Positions 1 to 12,260 of a DNA stretch of 64,000 nucleotides are shown here, in pieces (position 1 is the stretch's first letter; each line of letters begins with the position of its first letter). A program made the position numbers and the translations under genes. This DNA is from Sipunculus nudus. Taxonomy: Eukaryota; Annelida; Sipuncula; Golfingiida; Sipunculidae. The DNA is taken from contig CM049310.1 in NCBI GenBank assembly GCA_026874595.1, forward strand, positions 7,688,001-7,752,000. The letters run 5' to 3'. The notes under the pieces are model-generated. The model saw nothing but the letters and a program-made list of their open reading frames with translations. It did no database searches and was not told where the DNA came from.

Positions 1-1055
1 TTGATTTCAAGATAACTTTGAAATAAGATGTTGGTACCTAAATGATAACATTAAGATAACAATTATTTACTAGATAACACGTAGGTATATTAAGAAAACA
101 CGTGGACATGTATAAGATGCACTTGCGATTAAGATAGATTCTACATTAATTTTTGCGCACTACAGAGGCTCACCAACGACCCTAATGTGAAGTACCGCGG
201 CAAACAAAACCATAGGAAGCTGCATCTCTCACCGATAGGCAGCCGAAAGGACATCCAAAACAGCACGCCAGCACTGTAATGGCCAGTGATACCTCGTACA
301 TCAGGCTGGCCACCCATGCAGTCCCTGGAACAGGCCGAGGTGCTGCACTGTCAGAGTCCCCAATCACAGCTGACCTGAGATAATTTACGTTACGCCTACG
401 GCTCTCCGTCTAGGACCCTCTAACTCCTATTCAGTAGTCTTCTCTCAGAAAATCAAGTTATGTTAAAGTATTTTATTGAATTCAAACTGATTGATATTCA
501 TGACGGCAAATTATATATATATATATATTAGGTAAAGAGAAAGAGTGACGCCTTTTAGATAGTAAAGAGTATATATCGACGATATTAACTTGATAACAAT
601 AAAAGGATTAGGCATGGCATGGTGTATATACCGTGCTAGATAAGCGTGCTGGCAGGGGTATTAAATAACAAGTACTTATGCATTAATTTGGGTAAAACAT
701 GGGTTGTACCTATTTGTGATAGTTGTGATGTAAAGGTGTAAAGGCTATGTAAACTGATATGAAAAAAAAAACAACTACGTTTACATATATGACCCCTCTC
801 TACCCGGATAAAGGTCCTCCTTCTAGGATGTTGTACGCACCGATGTGGTATCACTTTTCTGGAGATGACTGAGATTGACCAATATTCTCTCCTTGTACGG
901 AAGAGCATAATTATGTTCTGAACAAGATGTTCTGAAATTATAAACATGGTTGGGAACATGTCCATTATAGAAGGTTTAGCCGGATAAAACACTCAGTAGA
1001 AATACCGGTTGGATCTATAGGAGACACATCCGGCTCGGGTCCCCTCTGCTCTGAG

Positions 1056-1057
<2 letters not shown>

Positions 1058-1102
<45 letters not shown>

Positions 1103-1152
1103 ACATTGAATGGAGAAGGCTCTAGTTACTGAGTTAGGATGGACTCCATTCC

Positions 1153-1218
<66 letters not shown>
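1058..1218. repeat. Microsatellites (GA)n and (AT)n
   Basis: (GA)n occupies 1058-1094 and (AT)n 1155-1218. The AT tract produces a YIYIYI-type chance frame. Confidence 0.95.
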
Positions 1219-1225
<7 letters not shown>

Positions 1226-2369
1226 TTTTATATTTGTATTAGTATTGACGTTTATATATGGAATAGTAAATAACCCGCATTACAAGCGAGCTTATATTTC
1301 AACATGTTGGGGGTTTAAATACCTTTCGTGCCTTGTGTATACACAATAACCGATACTCTAGCACCTGTCACTGCATGTATACGTAATACAGTATTTAAAA
1401 AAAGGTCCAACGTATGAATAGGATGTAACCCAACCTTGAATCGACAGACGATGGTTCTCTATGATTGAACTAAAATGTCACAAACCAATGCTGACTGCGA
1501 ACTCGGGTTACACATCAAGACGTGCCGATGTATTTTTTTATGTTTATGTTGGGAGATAGGTTAAGTACCCGGATGATCGATCAGGCGACCATATTGACAC
1601 TTGCGACAAAACGAGGCCATTTATACTCGGTGCAGGTTCAACAAATCAAACGCTCGGCTATTATTTAACATTGATGAACAGTAGCAACAGCTAATGACTG
1701 TATACATTCACTGCCAATGGCAATTACGCCCAGCCCCGTGGCTCGGGTCGGATTTTGCTGTTTATTCATTCATAAATGGGGAGAGTAACCAGTGAGCCAG
1801 GACAACATATCGTTGATGCCGGAGACGCCAACGATATACATGACCACGTACGAGGAAGGCAAATTAAACAGAAATAAAATGAGATCGACTTCCCTGACCT
1901 GTTGTCAGTAAGCCCTGCAATATTGTCGTCTGCTATTGCTGACAAAATTTATAATCAGACTCGGTGCAATATGTCGAAATAAGCTACATAAATGTTTTAG
2001 CTCAGTGGCAATCTTTTGTATCTGGCAGGTTTTTTGTTTATTAATGTAGACGTGTTGTTATATGACAGACATTGAAATATGTGGCATGAATCTTTCAGTT
2101 CAGTTGCGACTGGTTATGTCTCGTCTTTTAACCACGGAGCTAGATGTGATGAAATACGTCAGAGTTCGAAATAAGTCAAATGCCAGAGTTTGGAATTAGT
2201 CGGATATATACTATTATTTTTTTGCTTTGTGCTATCGTTTGCAAAGTGTACTTTTGTTGCCGTGCAACGTTTCTATTTGATATGCATTGTGTTAGACCTA
2301 AAATCATGTCAATGATCAATATTAAAGTCAATTTTATTACAGTACACAAGTTAAAAAAAAAATTGATCG

Positions 2370-2530
2370 TGGACAGTCGAGGGCTCTCTCCGCTGGCGAA
2401 CTGGGTTCGATCTCTGTTACGGCTAGGAAAAAGGGTTGTAGTGACCCGTCCAAGGACGGTGTTTACTCCACGTCCTGAGAATTCCTCCTCCTCAACTACA
2501 TTACCACACACCACCTGAGCCATGGAGAGT
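2370..2530 (+). repeat. Possible tRNA-derived SINE fragment
   Basis: A GC-richer island in AT-rich DNA contains GGGTTCGATCTC, similar to the Pol III B box GGTTCGANTCC, preceded by CGCTGGCGAACT. A clear A box and 3' tail are not evident. It could be a SINE or chance. Confidence 0.3.
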
Positions 2531-3419
2531 TGATTAGTTATAATAACTATTTGCACAATCAATGTAAAATAAATGAAATTTATGGTTTTTCTAGCAATAT
2601 GCTTTTAAGATTCTTTGTATATATTATTTTTGTTTTGTGTGCTTCGATGCAGTTTATGTATTCTCAGTTTATATGTTCGGTCTCATTACATGGTTCTGAT
2701 AGATAAGTGTCACCAGACATGACCCATAGGACCCAATTAAGAGACAAGTTCCTAATCTGTCGGGTTACCATTCTGTTACGCCAACTTTGCATTGGACGGC
2801 ATTTATCATACCAGTTTGCAATCACGTTTTTATGACACGAGGCTTGGTGTGCATTTACTTGCATTTACTCCCAGAAGGACGAGGTTCAATATATTGGTTA
2901 TCGCAACTACTATTTGGATGCGATGTTGAATCTGTCTTCGCAATTAATTGCATGCAATTCTTTTTTAAGAAGCAAAAGTCTTTTTTACACTGATGCGTGT
3001 ACATTTAATATAAGTAAAACACTTTTCATTCAATTCGATCCAGTACATTATTTGGGGAGTAAGTTAAAGGCAATGACAATAAAGAAAGACATCATTTTAC
3101 AAATCTTAAATATCTCACAAATTTGTATGTATTTCTCCTATTAACTTTGTCTCGTGATGAAAAGATAATACCTTTATGTCACAGTTTTTTCATATCATTG
3201 TAGTACGTAGGCTAATTTTAAGGCATTTTTCTCCGAGACAAAATGGCAATACCTGTACACCAGCTAGCGGTACACCAGTAATTCACTCTACTATGTTGGA
3301 TGATTCATGGCACCCTGAACATAACACTTCAAAGCCAGCAGGCTTATAAATAACATACTACCTCTCTGATTGCATATTTACTAAAGTCACCAATCGGTAC
3401 TCAGTGCAACCTAGACCTT

Positions 3420-4800
3420 TGAATATTGAATATATCTTTATTCGTACCACAAAAGAGTACATTGATTGTTTACAATGAAAAACAAACAAATAAGGAAAGT
3501 GCAAATCAAAATACAGATATAGGACCATTCAGTCCAAAGACATCACCTCAACAGTAGACAACTCATTAATCAGCACGTTCACTTCCTCAGTTGTTAAATG
3601 TGACGTACTTAATCCGTCTTTACAGTCAGTAAATTCCGATATTAATTATGTGTTAACAGACCTTGGTACCTTTTGATAGTGACTCTTTAAGGTATAAAGA
3701 TTACCAGTGTCACCCCACATTCCATATTTATCCATATCACTTTCAAGATATCGTAGATTGTTTCCAAGTACACCGACAGATGTATACTTAGGTCTTTTAG
3801 CTAAGAACCGCACAATATTATTTTCAACAGTATACATAGTGCAAAAAATGTGATAAAGCGTGGAATGAATATATTTAACAGAGAAGAAGACCCTGAAAGA
3901 CCATGAATAATACTCCTTTGTGAGTTATATGCCAAATGCCAAATATGACGCAAAGCCTTGTTATAAGATGTACATAATTTTTCTGTTGATTTATGCTGTA
4001 ATATCCAGGACTGACAGCCATAGAATGAACAACAAAAGGAATGAAATAACTTATTCACAACCCTCGTCGACAGACATCCAAAGTTAAACATTAGAACATT
4101 AAAGCTTGGGATTAACTTGCCCCTTTTATTCATTATTTCATGATGATCTGATAAGTCTGAACTTCCATATTTCCTAGGTACTGCACAGATTCCTCCATTC
4201 TATTGGAACACCATTTAAGAATACGTTTTCTGGTTTAACTTCTGAACCCTTTTTGAACAGAACACATTTTGATTATTTGGATTGAAAACCATATCAAATT
4301 CTATTGCAAAACTGTCACATTCTGTCAACATTTATTGAAGGCCTGACCTACTGGGGCTTAACTATGTGAGATCATCAGCATAGCCTAATGCTCCTACATA
4401 ATGGCTACCAACATAGCATCCAATACCTTTATTTCTAAGCCGATTCAGTAATTCATCCATATATGTAGTAAACTTAATAGGAGACAAGACTCCTCCTTGC
4501 CGCACACCATTCCCAGAAGCGGATCCCGGGGGGGGGGAGGGGGGAGGGGGGTCAGGACTCCCCCTTTTACACCCGAAACAACCTTTTTTACAGGGTTTTA
4601 GAAGAAATTTTGCGGCCTGGACCCCACCCCCTTTTTCGGGACCTGATAACCTTTTTTTTTAGGATTTTCATTAGTTCTCCTGGGTTGGACCCCCCCACCT
4701 TTTCCTAAATCCTTGATCCGCCCCTGATTCCTTGCTACAAACTCTTCGGATTCAACTCCACCCCATTTAATTTTGATAACAGGAGTCCTTAGAAATTAAA
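3420..4800 (-). pseudogene. Decayed non-LTR retrotransposon reverse transcriptase (3' part)
   Basis: Read on the - strand, this holds the fingers/palm part of a reverse transcriptase: EEFVAR at the right, then NGVRQGGVLSP (about 4480-4510), a GALGYADDL active-site motif (YADD codons at 4371-4382), and a downstream LRHIWHLAYNS-type motif typical of LINE elements. Breaks are plain. A stop sits just after YADDLT (4362-4364), another about 28 bases on, a frame change lies near 3840, and a stop follows at about 3646. The C-terminal frame ends at a TGA near 3529, followed by an AATAAA at about 3435. A 213-bp MITE (4514-4726) splits the NGVRQGG motif. It resembles jockey/CR1-type elements but I cannot name the clade. 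The 5' part is missing or unrecognisable. It is surely inactive. Confidence 0.8.
4514..4726. mobile_element. 213-bp MITE with CAGRRGCGGATC ends and 5-bp target duplication
   Basis: The element begins CAGAAGCGGATCC and ends GGATC-CGCCCCTG-like (GATCCGCCCCTG), imperfect inverted ends. ATTCC lies directly before it (4509-4513) and directly after it (4727-4731), so it made a 5-bp target duplication. Removing it and one copy restores continuity of the reverse transcriptase motif around it. The interior carries long G and C/T-rich tracts. CAGGGGCGGATC ends are common in invertebrate non-autonomous DNA transposons, but the superfamily is uncertain. Confidence 0.75.
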
Positions 4801-6955
4801 ATCTCACTGTATTTCGAGCATTCACAATCAACCATGAACGGCATTAATCCCCCTGCTTAATCCTGCAGATAATCCAGCCAGGTCAGTGCTGAAGATGGTC
4901 TTAGTAAACTTTATCCTGCCTGTGACATTCCTGTTGTACAGCGGTCGTCACTCTAGCCGTTACAACGTGTATAATTTCCATTGTTACGGAGCTGGCACTG
5001 ATGTTGTATTCCAAGTGTCTTCCGAAAAACAACGTAACTACAGATGGTTAGAACAGACGGACTTGCAAAACACGTGTGAACTTTGTGTTGATACCAGTAG
5101 GTAATTGTTGTGGATAAAATGAATTAGAGCAGACATTTGGAGTAAATTTTTCCTACGAACATTTTGCTTTCCTATTTTTCTCTACCCATGTCAAACACGT
5201 TTGGTATTTTGTTTGGGACTAGACAATCTGTTATTGTGGAGGCACAGGACCTATCCAGAGCATCGGGGCAGTGTTCTGTCAGATAAACTGAGGTAATTTG
5301 CGCAGCAACGTGCCTGGTTAAGCAAATTGACAAGTCAGCTGGCAACCTGCACGCATCTAGATCGAATCCAAAATCCACGCCTTGACACGCAGCTGCCCAA
5401 AGCGAAGCATGCACCCAGCTGGAAATGAAATTGGTTTTCCCTTTAAACTGGGATGATTGTCTAACGAAAATGGCCAAGGCCTCTACTCAGGCCTAGTGAC
5501 GCCGAAAATACACCCATGACGTAGGAACATGTACGTTAAAGGAGGGACCGATCCGAGGTAGTGAGGGAGGCGGGTCATCGAGTGTGAACTGTTCATGTCT
5601 CACCAGACCGGGTATCTTTAGAGCCACCGAAAGCCGGATACATATATAGGATTCTGTTCTTTTGACCCTTTTTGAACCCTGGTTATAATTTCACCCAGCG
5701 ATACGATGACATAAAAGTTAATCGAGATGTCGACGAGAAACGCACTGTATGACTCGGTGAGGATGCCCATATATTTCGCGAGTTTTGACGACGCATTATG
5801 GCCTACAAGTACGCTGTCACTTAACGAACACCAAAACAATCGTTAACCATGTTTGTGTTCTTTTTAAAAGCTCCTTCCATTTGCGAGAAAAATGCCATTG
5901 TAACTAAGCATATTGGCAAATCCCCCAGCATTATGTTGAATTTCTAACAGCATGAATACAAGCATGTCTTGCAGGAGATGGTGGACGATAGACGATAGAA
6001 AATGAATAGTTACCATACGGGTGGATGAACACTTTGGTTTATGATTTCCCTTGTATTCTTTTTTATTTTATAAAATATTCATTTTTAGCCTAATGATAAG
6101 ATTATCGGCTATTTACCACGATATCGATGCATTAGAATGGATGGCCGTTGCAGTGCACTTTCCCTGGCACTAGTCAAGTATGCTTACTAGTTTAATATAA
6201 AAATCTACTGAGTAGTGTGTTCACGATTACAGTTGCACCCGCTCTCTGTCTTACCAAAGGACGATGTCGTATATAGAGAAACAGTAGTAACAGAGGATAC
6301 CTATGTCTGTGTGCATGTGTGAGTGTTTAACATATGTTAAAGATGTTCCCTCTTCAATCACTCTAATACAACAGTGGGTCTGAAAGATGCCTGCTCTGTT
6401 CAATTTCCCACATAAAACCGTGGCTGTATTTATAGCCCCACCCCCTGTAGAGGTTTGTAATTCGTCTGTGAGAGTGTCTTGAGGCCACCTGTTATCGGAT
6501 AAACATAATCATAATAAAATCTACCGGGTGAGATGCAGACTGTATACTTATCCTTTCCGACTAATGGGAAACACAAGAGAAACTCTCAGTTTTTTTTTTG
6601 CAACATTTAACCTGGTGGTGTTGCTGGCCACACCTCATTCTGATAACAGCGCAAAGTAAATGTTACCATTCTTTACATTCGGTCATATTGATTCGTAACT
6701 GATAGGTATGGATGCGAGATGCTGGGGTGATCTTTAACGACGAATACACGCAAAATCAAATAAGATACCATACTTCACAAAACGGAAGGTAAAAGGCTGT
6801 GTTTAGCGACAATATCTTGATTATTTAAACGGTAACTTTGATACCGCTATGGGGCTGACAGAGTATAGTTACTGACAATTTTTTTATTGTTTAAACATTT
6901 ATAATTACTGAAGGCAAAGATCAACCGTGGTCAATTGTTTCCATTTTATTCTAAA
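4801..6955. other. No gene recognised
   Basis: Short frames only, none with recognisable domains. Sequence at about 4800-4900 on the - strand may continue the retrotransposon remnant but is too decayed to call. Confidence 0.55.
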
Positions 6956-8785
6956 GAGTAGATCTATGGCCAGTCTTCTGAGGAGTAGATCTCTGGCAAG
7001 TCTTCTGAGGAGTAGATCTCTGGCCAGTCTTCTGAGGAGTAGATCTATGGCCAGTCTTCTGACGAGTTGATCTATGACCAGTCTTCTGACGAGTAGATCT
7101 ATGGCCAGTCTTTTGATGAGTACATCTATGGCCAGTCTCCTGACGAGTACATCTATGTCCAGTCTTCTAGCGAGTAGATCTGTGGCCAGTGTTTTGACGA
7201 GTACATCTGTGGCCAGTTTTCTGATGAATACATCTATGTCTAGTGTTCTAGCGAGTAGATCTCTGGCCAGTCTTTTGACGAGTACATCTATGGCCAGTCT
7301 TTTGAGGAGTAGATCTATGGCCAGTCTTCTAACGAGTTGATCTATGGCCAGTTTTTAACGGGTAGATCTAAGGCCAGTCCTCTGAAGAGTAGATCTATGG
7401 CCAATCTTCTAACGAGGAGATCTATGGCCAGTCTTCTTACGAGTAGATCTATGGCCAATCTTTTAACGAGTTGATCTATGGCCAGTCTTCTGACAAGTAC
7501 ATCTATGGCTAGTCTTCTGACGAGGAGATCTATGTCCAGTCTTCTAGCGAGTAGATCTCTGGCCAGTGTTTTGACGAGTACATCTATGTCCAGTCTTCTA
7601 AAGAGTAGATCTCTGGCCAGACTTTTGACGATTACATCTATGTCCAGTCTTCTAGCGAGTAGATCTATGGCCAGTCTTCTGAGGAGTAGATCTCTGGCAA
7701 GTCTTCTGAGGAGTAGATCTCTGGCCAGTCTTCTGAGGAGTAGATCTATGGCCAGTCTTCTGACGAGTTGATCTATGACCAGTCTTCTGACGAGTAGATC
7801 TATGGCCAGTCTTTTGATGAGTACATCTATGGCCAGTCTCCTGACGAGTACATCTATGTCCAGTCTTCTAGCGAGTAGATCTGTGGCCAGTGTTTTGACG
7901 AGTACATCTGTGGCCAGTTTTCTGATGAATACATCTATGTCTAGTGTTCTAGCGAGTAGATCTCTGGCCAGTGTTTTGACGAGTACATCTATGTCCAGTC
8001 TTCTAAAGAGTAGATCTCTGGCCAGACTTTTGACGATTACATCTATGTCCAGTCTTCTAGCGAGTAGATCTTGGCCAGTCTTTTGACGATAACATCTATG
8101 GCCAGTCTTCTGACGAGTACATCTATTTTCAGTCTTTTAGCGAGTAGATCTATGGCTAGTCTTCTGACGAGTAGATCTATGGCCAGTCTACTTACGAGCA
8201 AACCTATGGCCAGTCTTCTTACAAGTACATCTATGGCCAGTCCTCTTACGAGTACATTTATGTCCAGTCTTCTAGCGAGTAGATCATTGGCCAGTCTTCT
8301 GACGAGTAGATCTATGGCCAGTTTTTGACGAGTAGATCCATGGCCAGTCTTCTTAAGAGTAGATCAATGGTCAGCCTTCTTACGAGTAGATCAATGGCCA
8401 GTCTTCTTACGAGTAGATCAATGGTCAGCCTTCTTACGAGTAGATCATTGGCCAGTCTTCTAGCGAGTAGATCATTGGCCAGTCTTCTGACGAGTAGATC
8501 TATGGCCAGTTTTTGACGAGTAGATCCATGGCCAGTCTTCTTAAGAGTAGATCAATGGTCAGCCTTCTTAAGAGTAGATCAATGGTCAGCCTTCTTACGA
8601 GTAGATCAATGGTCAGCCTTCTTACGAGTAGATCATTGGCCAGTCTTCTTACGAGTAGATCATTGGCCAGTCTTCTAGCGAGTAGATCTATGGCCAGTCT
8701 TCTAGCGAGTAGATCTATGGCCAGCCATCTAGTGATTAGATCTATGGCCAGTCTTCTAACAATTAGATCTATGGCCAGTTCTCAG
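6956..8785 (+). repeat. 27-bp minisatellite, about 68 units
   Basis: The unit is close to AGTAGATCTATGGCCAGTCT plus TCTGACG (27 bp), diverged between copies. As 27 is a multiple of three, one frame reads MASLLTSRS over and over, giving six open stretches of 63-106 codons. They lie in changing frames because of 1-bp length changes and are cut by AGTTGA variants. A larger duplication of about 701 bp is visible (sequence at 6991 recurs at 7692), and another of 188 bp (8325 and 8513). I read this as a non-coding satellite; coding use is possible but unsupported. Confidence 0.93.
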
Positions 8786-9356
8786 ACTAGAAATGAAGGT
8801 TATCATTCGATGAGATATGTATTTTATTTTTAAGCCTTGGTTAAAGGAAACAAAATTAATCATGCCCTAGACATTAGAATGAATCTTTGAGGTACTTAAT
8901 CGGGATTTCTCCATTTTGCTTTTGAGGCACGAGCGGGATCGGAACCCTGAGTTAAATGCCTTAATCACTGTTACCAGTGTGCTCTGTGCTGCCCCTTGGT
9001 AAACAATTATTTCATCATGATAATTCATGGACGTGACTCTGTTAGAGAATCGACAGCCATTTAACTTCCCCCTACGTCAGAGGTCATGTTGTGACCCGGA
9101 TATGGTAATTTATCCTCAGTCTGTCAGCTTATAGACTGGCTCTCTGATCGGCTCTTCAGTCTGTATACGTCTGAATCATTTCTCTTGGTATTAGTCTATA
9201 ACCCTTCTCGCTCATTGATCACAGGTTCCGATTTTCGTCCTTGACCTTAAGCAGATTTACTAATTTATATGTATGTCAGTTTTAATCCAAGCGGGTAGGG
9301 GTTCAAAATAATGTGAGCGTCCATCAGATGCCTTCCGTCCGTCACATATTTTTTCC

Positions 9357-9405
<49 letters not shown>

Positions 9406-9812
9406 AATGAACACAAAAAGAAGAGAGACATCATATATATATATATATGTTACATATGTTCGACATATTTTCATTTCACGTAGCACATGACATTTACTTA
9501 GTTAGATCTCGTGGCATAAATCATGACGCTATGAAAATTTGACAGATTGTCTGCGTGGGCGGATAATAATCATGTTTCATGGCTCCAAACAATTTTACCC
9601 AGGTCTCATATGTTATGAGATATTACATCCAGAGATAAACTCCGCAGGTATTATTTTAGCGGTAGAATTTATGTATATAAGGTTCATCAAGGAAACCTGT
9701 TGTTTCCCTGTTATGTGCAAGACAGCTGTTGTTGTTTATGATTCAAAATGATGGAAATTAATATTTACAAGGGCCACCTTTCTGAACTTATGTGTAAACG
9801 ATATTATATTGT
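8786..9812. other. No gene recognised; (AT)n tract
   Basis: An (AT)n tract lies at 9359-9402 and a shorter one at about 9434-9448. Nothing else is recognised. Confidence 0.6.
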
Positions 9813-10418
9813 AGTTTGATGCTATGATTTGGTTTGATGTTATGATGTGGTTTGATGTTTTGATGTGGTTTGATATTATGAAATGGTTTGTTTGTTTCAA
9901 GTTATGAAATGGTTTGATGGTATGATGTTGTTTGTTTTAATGATGTGGTTTGATGTTATGATTAGGTTTGATGTTATGATGTGGTCTGATTTTATGATGA
10001 TGTTTAATGTTGTGATGTGGTTTCATGTTGTGAGGTTGTTTAACGTTATGATGTGTTTTTAAGTAATGATGTGGTTTCATGATATGAAGTGGTTTGATGT
10101 TATGAAGTGGTTTGATGTTATTATGTGGTTCAATGTTATGAAGTGGTTTGATGTTATGAAGTAGTTTTATGTTATATTGTGGTTTGATGTTATGATGTGG
10201 TTTGATGTTATAATGTTTTTCTGATGTTGTGATGTGGTTTGATGCTGTGATGTGGTTTGATGTTATAATGTTTTTATGATGTTATGTTGTGGGTTTATGT
10301 AATGATGTTTTTCTGATGTTATTATGCGGTTTGATGTTATAATGTGGTTTGATGTTGTTATGTGGTTTGATGTTATGATGTGGGTTGATGTTAAGATGCA
10401 ATTTGATGTTGTGATGAC
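9813..10418 (+). repeat. 18-bp minisatellite, TGTGGTTTGATGTTATGA
   Basis: About 34 diverged units of an 18-bp T/G-rich repeat. The - strand gives a low-complexity NIKPHHNIKPH-type frame. No sign of selection on coding. Confidence 0.9.
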
Positions 10419-11001
10419 TAGTTTTTAGGCGGTAGCATTTTGTGCTTGAAGTCCGTTTAATCCGTACCACTATAATGAATGCCCTAGCTGGGAACCATGT
10501 CAGTTGGCACAATTTTTTTACATGTTTCATCTTCCGATCATTAGGGGATCTGTTAAAATATTTGGAGAATCCAATATCCCCTTTGTATCGTTTAAAATAC
10601 TCAATATCCCTTGTATATTACGAATAATATGTTCGTGTGTACTCCGTTGCAATAGGACACTCTTTGATTCAAGCATGTCCTAAATACTTATACATATGCT
10701 CATTTCTTACGTCGCATCATATGGTTTCTGTCGGAGTTAGAAGGGTAGTCTTTTTTGCAGGTCGATTCATGAGTTTTAGATATGGCACTACATGCACGGA
10801 TTGATTAGGCCGTTGGATGTACAAAACAATACTGCATGTATACTGCTATATATATTGATATGCGTTGCAGTGCCAATGGTACAGAAGTTTGACTGTGGAA
10901 TTTTAACTGGACTGTCAAGATTTGTTTGCAGTTCTGTATTCCGCATGTACTGGGAACATACTCAATAACCCCTGCATTTTATCGATGTGGGCTATACTTG
11001 A
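10419..11001 (+). other. Upstream flank of candidate exon 1
   Basis: No gene of its own is recognised. A TTTGTTTGCAG at about 10923-10933 could be a splice acceptor for a 5' untranslated exon running into the ATG at 11002. No clear TATA box position can be assigned. Confidence 0.3.
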
Positions 11002-11044
11002 ATGACAGCTATGGCAGATAATATTCCCACATACCCTCGGAGAA
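11002..11044 (+). CDS. Candidate first coding exon of the CaM-array gene
   Basis: An ATG at 11002, preceded directly by an in-frame TGA, opens a short frame ending in a strong donor (A|GTAAGT at 11045) in phase 1. That is the phase needed by the first clear EF-hand exon at 33702. A second ATG at 11011 has a better context (G at -3, G at +4) and would begin MADNIPTYPRR, with the last codon completed as Asn. From that Met there are 12 residues before LREAF; calmodulin also has 12 residues, starting MAD, before FKEAF. The implied intron is 22.6 kb, so the join is a hypothesis. The true start could instead lie in another small exon or left of the window. Confidence 0.42.
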
Positions 11045-12260
11045 GTAAGTTTATATTTACATCAATACAAACTGGTGATCGATGGGATTCTCGTTTTCTG
11101 ATTTCTTTTCTAGACGATTCAGACAATCAAATATCCTCACTTTTTTACATCCGCCATGTGACCGAAGCGATGTGTAAATGCCTTGATACGTCACGTGCGG
11201 AGGCTGTTGTGAATAAATTACCTATCGAATCGCATGAAATTTCCTACTTTTTCTTCCTACTGGACACTCGGATTCTGTTTGCCTGAATAAAGAATGGAGG
11301 TGGAATGGTCGAACTGTCCTGTGTAAAAGCTGTACGCTTTAGGCTGGTATAAATGGTGACATGACGCAGAGATGTACGGCTAGTTCATTATGCCCAAGCC
11401 CGGAGGCACAGCACTACATTTTTCCCTTGGCCATGTTAGTAAGACATGAAAGTTCCGAATTGATTTTGAGAAATGTTGTGGAGGGTAACGATAACACCCA
11501 AAGAACAACCATTGGACTTGGGAGGTAACCTTGATCACCATCGAGGTTTTTTTTTATTCTAAACCGTTGTGACATACGGCTATTTTTGACTCTGTGTCGA
11601 GATCCACAACCATTCATAAAAAGAAGCGGATCCCCCCCCCCCCCCCCCTCACTTTTGCTTTCGTTTCAGCTTTTTTAGGTTTCAAACCAATGCTTTCGGC
11701 ATGGACCCCCCCCCCCCCCTTTCCGGACCTGGAGACTTTTTTTAGATTTTGGGTGAAGCCCTCCCTTTCCTAGATCACAGATCCGCCCCTGATATATATT
11801 AATCAAGGTTGGGCTTCATTCTAGAACCTACCTAAGAACCGAGATGTTCAAGATGGTCAAGTGGCGTCATTTTACCTCGAAATTAGCTCGTATTCATGCA
11901 GATTCGTATGGTGATTTTCATGCAAATACGCACATACACTGACGTACAAATTTAAACTCTACAGTTACAAAATCATAGAGCGATTTTTCACGCATATACG
12001 AGCACATAGAAACATCCCTTCATAATTTGCCCGCTTGTATCCGAGGGCATGTGGTTTGTTCAGGTTTTAGTACTTGTCTGACAGATCAGCTTATAAACGG
12101 GCGACTTTCTCATGGAGGTCCTAGTGGACCTGATTTGGCCGCTTGGAACATTACATGGAGAATTCCTTTTTGCCCATGGCCCCATGGGTCTGCTTACCGA
12201 GGCGCTTCCATAAAAACCTCTTCATATAAATTGCTCGATGCATGTAACAGAGGATTTTTA
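11045..12260 (+). other. Candidate first intron, left part
   Basis: Apart from the MITE at 11621-11793 and its poly-C runs, nothing is recognised. Confidence 0.4.
11621..11793. mobile_element. Second copy of the CAGRRGCGGATC MITE
   Basis: Left end AGAAGCGGATCC followed by a poly-C run; right end CAGATCCGCCCCTG. The interior shares the CGGACCTGGAGA-type and GATCCGCCCCTGAT segments with the copy at 4514. A target duplication is not clear here. Confidence 0.65.

Larger units (their letters stand above)
1..3419. other. No gene recognised
   Basis: Only short chance frames are seen. It holds a (GA)n microsatellite at 1058-1094, an (AT)n tract at 1155-1218 and a SINE-like stretch near 2375-2520, each listed separately. 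Confidence 0.6.

Noticed and set aside
1110-1349. YIYIYI-type frames at (AT)n tracts here and near 9265, 15908, 23917, 23960 and 38222.
   Set aside because: These come from translating microsatellites.
3529-4800. Active retrotransposon gene.
   Set aside because: Several stops, a frame change and a MITE insertion break the reverse transcriptase, and the 5' half is absent.
6956-8785. A long repetitive protein gene made of MASLLTSRS units.
   Set aside because: The frame shifts several times, AGTTGA variants create stops, and no flanking exons or splice sites support it.
6956-10418. CRISPR-like array.
   Set aside because: Units are contiguous with no spacers and the genome is eukaryotic; these are minisatellites.
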